DNA from: DATEHG01 sp041691295
Lineage (GTDB): Bacteria; Gemmatimonadota; Gemmatimonadetes; Gemmatimonadales; GWC2-71-9
NCBI GenBank assembly: GCA_041691295.1
Contig: JBEPVA010000007.1
Span: forward strand, 1 to 42,709
Length of the DNA: 42,709 nucleotides
Reading direction: 5' to 3'
Of this stretch, positions 36,784-42,709 are shown in pieces; positions within the stretch are counted from its first letter, which is position 1; each line of letters begins with the position of its first letter. The notes under the pieces are model-generated. The model worked only from the letters and a program-made list of their open reading frames with translations. It was not told where the DNA came from and did no database searches. The translations under genes were made by a program, and so were the position numbers.

Positions 36784-37893
36784 TCAGTCGGCCAGGAGGG
36801 CGCCGACTCCGTTCAGGTGCTCGACCCGGTTGCAGATCACGCTGAGCGCGCCGAGGATGGGGACCGCCAGAAAGGCGCCGGGTACGCCCCACATGAACCA
36901 GCCTCCCACCACCGCGATCAGGATCGGCACCGGATTCAGCTTCAGGCCTTTGCCATAGACCAGCGGGCTGACCAGGTTGTTCTGCAGGGTCGTGATCAGC
37001 AGGTAGAGTCCAGGGGCGAGCAGGGCATGGGAAACATTGTCCGACACTGATAACCCGACCAGCGTCATCAGCAACACCACCGTTAGTCCACCAGCGTATG
37101 GGATGAATTCGAACACGGCGCACATGACACCCCAGACTATCGGGGATGGCATCCCGACGGCCCACATGGCAAGGCCGACCAGTGTTCCCTGGCCCAGGTT
37201 GATGAGCAGTGTCGTAAAGAAGTAGCGCGAGATGACATGCTGAATCTCGTCCATGGTGTCCACCATCCGCTGGCCGGTCTCCGGATTGGGGGCCATCTTG
37301 AGCAATCGCTTGCGCCAGGTCCGCCCCCCGGCCAGCAGGAAGAAGAGCAGCAACAGCATCGTCACACCGGTACTGATGATTTCGGTGGTGGTGCCGAAAG
37401 CGGCGCTGAGGATCGGACTGAAGTCCGGCGGCGCCGGTGCCTGCGACACCTGGACCACGGTCGGCAGCGCCACCGACTGCGCGTCGGCGTTGCCGAGCGC
37501 CGGACTGACCGGCCCCACCGCCTGGGTGGGCGGCGCGGTGGCAGGCTGGATGGCGTTGCTGATCCAGTCGAATTTGTGGCGCAGGCTTCGTAGTTTCTTG
37601 CCGGCCGAGGCGGCGGCCTTGGGCGCCTTGGCCATCCACTGCTGGGCTGGCTCGGACAGAGCCGTGCCGGCGGCAATCAGGATGGCCAGCGAGCCGAGCA
37701 GCAGGATGGAGGCGCCGACGGGGGCGGGGATTCGCAGCCGTTCCATCCGACGGATGATCGGGCGCAGCACCGCGGCAAACACGGAAGCCAGTGCGATCGG
37801 CACGAAGACGGGGCGGCCCAGTGCCAGGACCGCGATTACCGCGCCACCCGCGGTGATGGAGGCCGCGATGGCGGTTGCCCGGGGAAGATTCAT
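36784..37893 (-). CDS. AI-2E family transporter (PF01594)
   Basis: This is a 369-residue membrane protein with about eight helices. Two N-terminal helices are followed by a soluble helical insert (about 70-170), then a C-terminal block with MWGVPGAFLAVPILGALSVICNRV, the family signature. Members export signalling molecules or ions (YdiK/TqsA/PerM type); substrate cannot be told from sequence. The insert carries an Ala/Pro/Val-rich linker. It starts with ATG at 37893, divergent from the phospholipase D gene, with a 179-nt spacer that has no clear promoter. Confidence 0.88.
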   Translation of the reverse strand: MNLPRATAIAASITAGGAVIAVLALGRPVFVPIALASVFAAVLRPIIRRMERLRIPAPVGASILLLGSLAILIAAGTALSEPAQQWMAKAPKAAASAGKKLRSLRHKFDWISNAIQPATAPPTQAVGPVSPALGNADAQSVALPTVVQVSQAPAPPDFSPILSAAFGTTTEIISTGVTMLLLLFFLLAGGRTWRKRLLKMAPNPETGQRMVDTMDEIQHVISRYFFTTLLINLGQGTLVGLAMWAVGMPSPIVWGVMCAVFEFIPYAGGLTVVLLMTLVGLSVSDNVSHALLAPGLYLLITTLQNNLVSPLVYGKGLKLNPVPILIAVVGGWFMWGVPGAFLAVPILGALSVICNRVEHLNGVGALLAD

Positions 37894-38072
37894 TCGAATG
37901 CCGTCCGATCTATGAATGTCATGCCGCCCCGGCCAGCCGGTGGCAGCGATCCGTGCCCAAAGGTGGCCGGGTGGGGGGCTGGATCAAAGCGCGGCTGTCG
38001 CCACTACCTTCCCGCCGGGCGGGGGCCCTCTCCCAAGGTCCCGTTTCCACTTTCATCAACCCGGATCAGAGC

Positions 38073-39332
38073 ATGACTGTCGGACTGGTGCTGGCGGGGC
38101 TGGCCCTGCTGGTCTTCCTGGTGGCCAACCTCAGGGCGGGCCAGAAGTCCATCGAACACGAAATCGAGCATCGCTACGGAGTCGATGATCCGGCCTTTGC
38201 CCGCTCGATGAGCGTGCTGCTCGGCCCCCCGCTGCTGCCTGGCAACCGGGTGACATCGCTCTACAACGGCGACCAGATCTTTCCCGCCATGCTGGAAGCC
38301 CTCGGCGCGGCCAAGCGCACCATCACCTTCGAGACCTACATCTACTGGTCGGGTAGTATCGGCCGGGCCTTTGCCGATGCGCTGATCGACCGGGCCCGGT
38401 CCGGGGTCCAGGTGCACGTGATCCTGGACTGGGTCGGCAGCGGGAAGATGGACCGGGAGATCATCGACGCGATGGCGGCCGCGGGGGTACAGATCATCAA
38501 ATATCACCGGCCCAGCTGGTATACCCTGGGCCGGCTCAACAACCGCACCCACCGCAAGCTGCTGGTGGTCGATGGGGTGGTGGGCTTCACCGGCGGCGTC
38601 GGGATCGCCGACCTCTGGGAGGGTAACGCCGAAGATCCCGAGCACTGGCGGGATTCCCACTTCCGCCTCGAAGGACCGGCGGTGGCCCAGATGCAGGCGG
38701 CGTTCATGGACAACTGGATCGAGGAGCGGGCCGAGCTGCTCCATGGCGACGAGTACTTCCCCGCCATCGAACCCCGTGGCACCCAGGTGGCCCAGCTCTT
38801 CAAGAGTGCCACCAGCGAGGCCAGCGAGAGCGTCCGGCTGATGTACCTGCTCTCGGTGGCCGCCGCGACCCGGAGCATTCGCCTGGCTAACGCCTATTTC
38901 GTGCCGGACGATTTGTCGGTCACCACCCTGGTGTCCGCCGCCAGGCGCGGCGTACGCATCGAGATCATCGTCCCGGGCCGCCACACCGACACCGCCCTGG
39001 TGCGGAGTGCGTCCCGCTCCCGCTGGGGGCCGCTGCTGGAGGCCGGAGTGTCGATCTACGAATTCCAGCCCACGATGTACCACGTCAAGGTCATGGTGGT
39101 GGACGAGCTCTGGACCTCGGTTGGCTCGACCAACTTCGACAGCCGCTCTTTCCGGCTCAACGACGAGGCCAATCTCAATCTCCTCGACCGGGAGTTTGCG
39201 GCCGTCGAGATTGAGGCGTTCGAGCGGGACAAGGCCCGGTCTCGCCAGCTGACGCTCGAAGCCTGGCGGCGGCGCCCCTTGGCCGGGCGCATCGTGGAAT
39301 GGCTGGCCGGGCTGCTCCGGGTCCAGCTCTAG
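38073..39332 (+). CDS. Cardiolipin synthase-like phospholipase D
   Basis: This is a 419-residue protein with one N-terminal membrane helix (residues 2-20) and two HKD motifs: HRKLLVVDG (His160) and HVKVMVVDE (His337). Both are complete, each followed by GSTNFDSRS-type Gly/Asn/Ser loops in the second half. It probably joins two phosphatidylglycerols, or PG and PE, to make cardiolipin at the inner membrane. The ATG at 38073 is chosen because the helix begins there. A longer in-frame start at 37875 would add about 65 residues of low-quality sequence and overlap the permease gene. Confidence 0.9.
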   Translation: MTVGLVLAGLALLVFLVANLRAGQKSIEHEIEHRYGVDDPAFARSMSVLLGPPLLPGNRVTSLYNGDQIFPAMLEALGAAKRTITFETYIYWSGSIGRAFADALIDRARSGVQVHVILDWVGSGKMDREIIDAMAAAGVQIIKYHRPSWYTLGRLNNRTHRKLLVVDGVVGFTGGVGIADLWEGNAEDPEHWRDSHFRLEGPAVAQMQAAFMDNWIEERAELLHGDEYFPAIEPRGTQVAQLFKSATSEASESVRLMYLLSVAAATRSIRLANAYFVPDDLSVTTLVSAARRGVRIEIIVPGRHTDTALVRSASRSRWGPLLEAGVSIYEFQPTMYHVKVMVVDELWTSVGSTNFDSRSFRLNDEANLNLLDREFAAVEIEAFERDKARSRQLTLEAWRRRPLAGRIVEWLAGLLRVQL

Positions 39333-39346
39333 CCACTGGATGCACG

Positions 39347-39373
39347 GCGGGCCGGAGCAGCGCTCCGGCCCGC
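39347..39373. terminator. Bidirectional terminator hairpin
   Basis: CGGGCCGGAGC and GCTCCGGCCCG form an 11-bp perfect stem with a 3-nt loop, extendable by one G-C pair. It lies in the 67-nt gap between the convergent phospholipase D and ferritin-like genes. On the plus strand it is followed by TGGTCTTTCCC. Confidence 0.7.
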
Positions 39374-39399
39374 TGGTCTTTCCCGCCTGCCCGGTCGCG

Positions 39400-39894
39400 C
39401 TAGATGTGCTTCTTGCGGATATCGGGCGCGTCGACTCCGAGGGCAGTGGCCAGGTCGATCAGGTGTTCCTGCTCCTGGATCAGGATTTCGCGAATATGCT
39501 CCGCCATCGCGAACTCTCCCATCTCTTCGCACTGGCGGACCCGTTCCCGGTAATTCTGAATGGTCTTGAACTCGTTCTCGAGGTCGAACCGGAGCATGGT
39601 CTTGGCGTCGTCGGAGGTGCGGACCGGTGCCGGTACCGCGGTCGGAGCGCCACCGAGGTAGTCGATCTGCTTGCAGATGGTGAGGGCGTGGGCCAGCTCC
39701 TCCGAGGCGTGGACCTCAAGCTCCTTGGCAATCGACATGTATGCCGCGCCCTTGATGACCTGAGAATAGACGACATAGGCAATGACCGCCTGATATTCCC
39801 GGGCCAGGTCCTCATTCAGCAATTCGATCAGCCGGGCGCGGGTCATGGGCGCTTCGGCGGCGGTGTCATTGTTCGGCTTGCTCTTGGTGGCCAC
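39400..39894 (-). CDS. Ferritin-like diiron-domain protein
   Basis: This is a 164-residue four-helix ferritin-like protein. Putative iron-binding residues are in LAREYQAVIAYVVYSQ (Glu), HASEELAHAL (Glu and His about 34 residues later) and the last helix IQEQEHLIDL (Glu-x-x-His). That set matches bacterioferritin/rubrerythrin-type diiron sites. It would store or detoxify iron, or reduce peroxide. The GTG at 39894 is chosen because AAGGAG lies 6 nt upstream. The first 25 residues are polar and may be disordered. Confidence 0.82.
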   Translation of the reverse strand: MATKSKPNNDTAAEAPMTRARLIELLNEDLAREYQAVIAYVVYSQVIKGAAYMSIAKELEVHASEELAHALTICKQIDYLGGAPTAVPAPVRTSDDAKTMLRFDLENEFKTIQNYRERVRQCEEMGEFAMAEHIREILIQEQEHLIDLATALGVDAPDIRKKHI

Positions 39895-39919
39895 GTTCGC
39901 TCCTTCTGGTGTCTGGTAT

Positions 39920-39937
39920 CCGCGGCGCACGCCGCGG
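39920..39937. repeat. Perfect GC palindrome upstream of the ferritin-like gene
   Basis: CCGCGGCG and CGCCGCGG are separated by CA. It lies about 25 nt upstream of the ferritin-like start, between it and the secreted-protein gene on the same strand. It may terminate the upstream gene or be an operator; no U-tract follows. Confidence 0.4.
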
Positions 39938-39988
39938 GCTGCACTGGTCCTGCCATTCCCAAGGTACCGCCCTGCCTGTGTTCCCGCC

Positions 39989-40825
39989 TTACGGGCCCGC
40001 TCGCGGCACCAGTTCCATGCCGGTCAGGAACCGGCGGGCCAGCGGGTACTCTTCCGTCCTTGGTCCTCCACTCATCCGGAGTGTCCCGGTAAACTCGCCG
40101 GTCCGCTGCCGTCCCATCATCCGACCGGCCACCGGATCGAACAGGAAGAATCCATTGTCGAAGCCGGTCTGATGGTTGGTCACGGTCCGGCCCGGCGCCG
40201 ACCCTTGGCCGGCGGCGTCGAGAGTCTGGACACTGGCGCCCACGATAATCAGGCACGTGGTGCCGTTGACGGTGGTATCGCGTGAGACATTGAAGTTGGT
40301 GATCGCCCGGCGGGTGAACTTGAGGCCGCCGGCCGCCGATCCGGTCTGGCTCACCGTATCCACCCATGCCAGCCCAACCGCCAGTGGCTTGGCGGGCAGC
40401 ACCAGGAAAAAATCGTCGAACTCGGTGGCCAGGTCCACGATCCGGGTGACCGCCTCCGGCAGCCGGGGCGCCGAAATGGTCTGGGCCAGTCCCCGCTCGC
40501 TGACCGTGACCAGGAATGGGCGATTGAGCACCGAGTCGGTGACGGGGGAGATCGGCCCCTTATCGGTCCTGAGCAGCACCCTGAGTGCGGTAAAGGCGGC
40601 CGTGGCGGATCCGCGGGCGCCGAAGACCAGCTGCACCGTCGATTCGGACAAGGTGACCGCTGTGACCGGCCCTTGGGGCGTGGTGAGCACGCTCGAGTCG
40701 CTGTTCTGGGCGTGGTACACCAGGGTGTCACCGGCGCGAAAATGGTAGCGGGTCGGGGCCTGGCCCTCGAGGATCATGGGGATGCTCACACCAATCAGCA
40801 GAAGCGCCATACGCGGTCGGATCAC
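39989..40825 (-). CDS. Secreted protein of unknown function
   Basis: This is a 278-residue protein. It starts with an Arg-containing signal peptide, MIRPRMALLLIGVSIPMI, with likely cleavage after EGQA. The mature part is rich in beta-strands (YHFRAGDTLVYHAQ and later repeats of alternating hydrophobics) and has only one cysteine. It recalls uncharacterised Gemmatimonadota-type exported proteins measuring or binding ligands, but I cannot assign a role. The GTG start at 40825 lies one base after the stop of the upstream gene, which supports it and implies co-transcription. Alternatives: ATG at 40810, or a start at 40870 inside the preceding gene. Confidence 0.7.
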   Translation of the reverse strand: MIRPRMALLLIGVSIPMILEGQAPTRYHFRAGDTLVYHAQNSDSSVLTTPQGPVTAVTLSESTVQLVFGARGSATAAFTALRVLLRTDKGPISPVTDSVLNRPFLVTVSERGLAQTISAPRLPEAVTRIVDLATEFDDFFLVLPAKPLAVGLAWVDTVSQTGSAAGGLKFTRRAITNFNVSRDTTVNGTTCLIIVGASVQTLDAAGQGSAPGRTVTNHQTGFDNGFFLFDPVAGRMMGRQRTGEFTGTLRMSGGPRTEEYPLARRFLTGMELVPRAGP

Positions 40826-40826
40826 T

Positions 40827-41555
40827 TCAGTGCGCCCTGGAGCGCGACTCGGCTCCGGTCTGGGTGGCATTCATCGCGGCGTGGACAAAGGCGTGGACCA
40901 GCGGCGGCAATCTGCCAGTCAGCGCGGCGCGCTCGGGCTGGAACAGCGTGGCCACAAAAAACGGGTGATCGTCGAGCTCGACCGCCTTGACGTCGCCGGC
41001 ATCGTCGCGGCCGGTAGCGCGGAGCGGGCCGGCTGCAAGGCGGCTGGCATACATCGGATTGAGTCCGTAGCGGCAGTGGTATCCCTCAGTGGCCGAGAGC
41101 ACTCCGTACGCCCGGGCCACGCAGGAGCCGGGGATGAAATGGATGGTGCCACTCTGCTCCACCAGCGAGCAGGCCAGCGGGGCGATGACCGGCTCGACGG
41201 CGTCCGGCTCGGTTTCCGCGTGGGCCGCAACACTGAGCCGCCACTGCGACTCGGCGTACTCGAGCAATGCGTGCTGAAACCCGCCGCAGGTGCCAAAGAA
41301 AGGAAGCTGAGTCAGCCGGGCATGCCTGATCGCGGCCATGGCGCCGATGGCACTGGCGTAGGGGCTGCCCGGCACGCACCAGACGCCCGCCATTTCATCC
41401 AGGGCGGATAGTGATTCCGCCAGGTCAGCAGTCGGGATCCAGCACCACTCGAGCGGCAACCCTTCCTTCCGGCCTGCCAGCTCGAGGGCGAGCGGAATGG
41501 CGCGATGGGCGGTGATGGCCGTGTCGTGATCACCGACCAGGGCAATGGTCAGCAC
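40827..41555 (-). CDS. CTP-synthase C-domain-related amidotransferase-like protein
   Basis: This is a 242-residue class I glutamine-amidotransferase fold without the synthetase domain of CTP synthase. The nucleophile elbow reads FFGTCGGFQHALLEYA with Cys90; relatives in this family sometimes have selenocysteine at this place. Where CTP synthase has the catalytic His-Pro-Glu, this protein reads FQPE (Gln206), so the standard triad is broken and glutaminase activity is doubtful. Start GTG at 41555 is chosen to match the first beta-strand (LTIALVGDHD); the upstream extension would run into the next gene. It overlaps no other gene and is followed directly by the secreted-protein gene. Confidence 0.8.
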   Translation of the reverse strand: MLTIALVGDHDTAITAHRAIPLALELAGRKEGLPLEWCWIPTADLAESLSALDEMAGVWCVPGSPYASAIGAMAAIRHARLTQLPFFGTCGGFQHALLEYAESQWRLSVAAHAETEPDAVEPVIAPLACSLVEQSGTIHFIPGSCVARAYGVLSATEGYHCRYGLNPMYASRLAAGPLRATGRDDAGDVKAVELDDHPFFVATLFQPERAALTGRLPPLVHAFVHAAMNATQTGAESRSRAH

Positions 41556-41625
41556 GAGCGTGACCGGAGATGGGGGCGGATGGGCGCGGGCTGCCGATGC
41601 GAGGTCGCCACGGGGATCAACGGCG

Positions 41626-42709
41626 TCAGTGAGGGCTGTCGGTCTTCCAGAAGTCGATTCCACCGGCCTGCTGGCCCACGTCGACGCTGGCGACACGGGA
41701 AAGCGCCTTCAGATCGATGATATCCACCGTGCCCGGTTCGGAGCCCACCCCTTCGAGGGTGACAAAGGCGTAGCGGTCATCCGGCGAAATCACCAGGCCG
41801 CTGGGCACTCGGCGTGTGGTCGGGATCCGGGCCAGCTCCTTGCCGCTGACCGCGTCGATGACCGAGACCGACTTGCCCCGCTTGTTGGTGCCCACGATCA
41901 GCCTGCCGTCATGGCTGGCCGCCAGGTTGTAGACCCCTTCACCGGCCGGGATGCGGCGCCGCATCGTCCAGCTGGTCACGTCAATCTCGCCCAGGTCGCT
42001 GGCCTTGTTGCACGCGACCCAGACCGTCTTGCCATCGACTGACGGCTGGGCCCAGGTTGGTGAGCAAGTGATATCGCCCGGCTTCGGCGGCGTCGTGCCG
42101 TGCCCGCCCATGTCCATCGCGCCGGCCGCCATGGCCCCGGGTGCGCCGGTCATACCCATCTCGTGGCCCCTGGTCAGCATGAAGTGCCGGTCCACCGCCA
42201 TCTGGGCGGCGTCGATCTCGATCAACTCATCGTTCATCATGCAGGCGGAGTAATGCTTGCTGCCGTCGGTCGACAGGCGTGAGCCGTGCGGCATGACACA
42301 GGTCGGAATCCGCTTGACCTCGACCATCTGGTCGGCGTAGACCACCGACACCGACGACGGGACCATGTCGCCATACAGATTGAAATTCACCGCCCAGACA
42401 TAATGCCCACCTGGTGCCACCTGGACGGTGGCCGGGAACAGGCCGAGTTCGATCCGGCCGGCCTGGCGGTCGTCGGCGGTGGAAAATTTCCAGATCGAGC
42501 CGTTGGGCGTGCCATGCGCCGTCGTCACGTAATACCAGAGCCCGTCAGGCGAGACATACAGTCCGTGCGGCCCAACCAGCTCGGTCGGGTTGGTGCCCAT
42601 CTGGCGGCTGCGCTCGATCCTGGCGCCCTTGGGCCCGAACCGGATCAGCGAGATCTGGTCATTGCCCTCGCTGGCGACGAACACCAGGTAGTCGCGGTCC
42701 GGTGGCGTG
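41626..42709 (-). CDS. Beta-propeller (YncE-like) protein, 5' end missing
   Basis: At least 361 residues are visible; the frame remains open to the window edge, so the N-terminus is cut off. Blades repeat the pattern x-D-G-(x)n-Y/W-V (for example SPDGLWYYVTTA, SVDGKTVWVACN, SHDGRLIVGTN, SPDDRYAFVTLEG), as in YVTN/YncE-type seven-bladed propellers. An insert near the middle, after FMLTRGHE, is rich in Met, Gly and His (MGMTGAPGA, AMDMGGHG), a composition often seen in copper-handling loops. Likely a periplasmic or surface protein binding a metal or ligand; a signal peptide would be outside the window. It is upstream of the amidotransferase-like gene, 70 nt away. Confidence 0.8.
   Translation of the reverse strand, partial: TPPDRDYLVFVASEGNDQISLIRFGPKGARIERSRQMGTNPTELVGPHGLYVSPDGLWYYVTTAHGTPNGSIWKFSTADDRQAGRIELGLFPATVQVAPGGHYVWAVNFNLYGDMVPSSVSVVYADQMVEVKRIPTCVMPHGSRLSTDGSKHYSACMMNDELIEIDAAQMAVDRHFMLTRGHEMGMTGAPGAMAAGAMDMGGHGTTPPKPGDITCSPTWAQPSVDGKTVWVACNKASDLGEIDVTSWTMRRRIPAGEGVYNLAASHDGRLIVGTNKRGKSVSVIDAVSGKELARIPTTRRVPSGLVISPDDRYAFVTLEGVGSEPGTVDIIDLKALSRVASVDVGQQAGGIDFWKTDSPH

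Noticed and set aside
37875..38072. N-terminal extension of the cardiolipin synthase-like protein
   Set aside because: It overlaps the divergent permease start and lacks membrane or domain character; the membrane helix begins at the ATG at 38073.

Overview
The window is a 42.7 kb piece of a high-GC bacterial chromosome. Gene content and style fit an uncultured soil-type member of Gemmatimonadota: many ATGA/GTGA start-stop overlaps, secreted beta-barrel and lipoprotein genes, a zinc-ribbon Ser/Thr kinase, and heptad-repeat intergenic spacers. That assignment is inference; no rRNA or marker gene proves it. I saw no tRNA, rRNA, CRISPR array, transposase or phage gene, so this looks like ordinary core chromosome with unusual spacers and leaders.

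Layout. 0-7 kb: the end of a coniferyl-type aldehyde dehydrogenase, an ArnT/PMT-like glycosyltransferase, queF with a small membrane protein, a TetR regulator coupled to a long acyl-CoA dehydrogenase, and a lipoprotein esterase. 7-11.5 kb: gltB (GOGAT large subunit) on the minus strand, without gltD beside it. 11.5-22.2 kb: a complete branched-chain amino acid operon, leuA-ilvB-ilvN-ilvC-leuC-leuD-leuB-ilvD, preceded by a Leu/Ile/Val-rich leader peptide and a terminator with competing hairpin arms. 22.4-26 kb: a cation/proton antiporter, then amt and a P-II gene. 26-33 kb: DJ-1/PfpI and thioesterase genes, a Ser/Thr kinase, a YeaQ-type membrane protein, and a membrane histidine kinase overlapping a receiver protein. 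33-35.4 kb: a 585-nt non-coding stretch with two strong terminators, then csbD, an unknown gene, a beta-barrel protein and a DUF1328 protein. 35.4-42.7 kb: a receiver-domain remnant, an ArsR-type regulator, a tandem ACT protein, an AI-2E family permease, a cardiolipin synthase-like enzyme, a ferritin-like protein, a secreted protein, a CTP-synthase-related amidotransferase-like protein, and a truncated beta-propeller protein.

The genes form two metabolic blocks. One is nitrogen assimilation: ammonium uptake (amt), its P-II partner, and GOGAT. The other is the Ile/Val/Leu pathway, which uses glutamate as amino donor. gltB and the ilv/leu operon share one divergent control region of about 600 nt. 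On each side that region holds a promoter followed by an intrinsic terminator whose downstream arm is duplicated upstream.

The most unusual signal is a set of tandem 7-nt repeats in six spacers between 2.8 and 24.3 kb. The unit differs from spacer to spacer, but the 7-nt period holds. Several arrays are paired as inverted arms around a short core, and they run up to or over stop codons and into the place where a Shine-Dalgarno sequence would sit.
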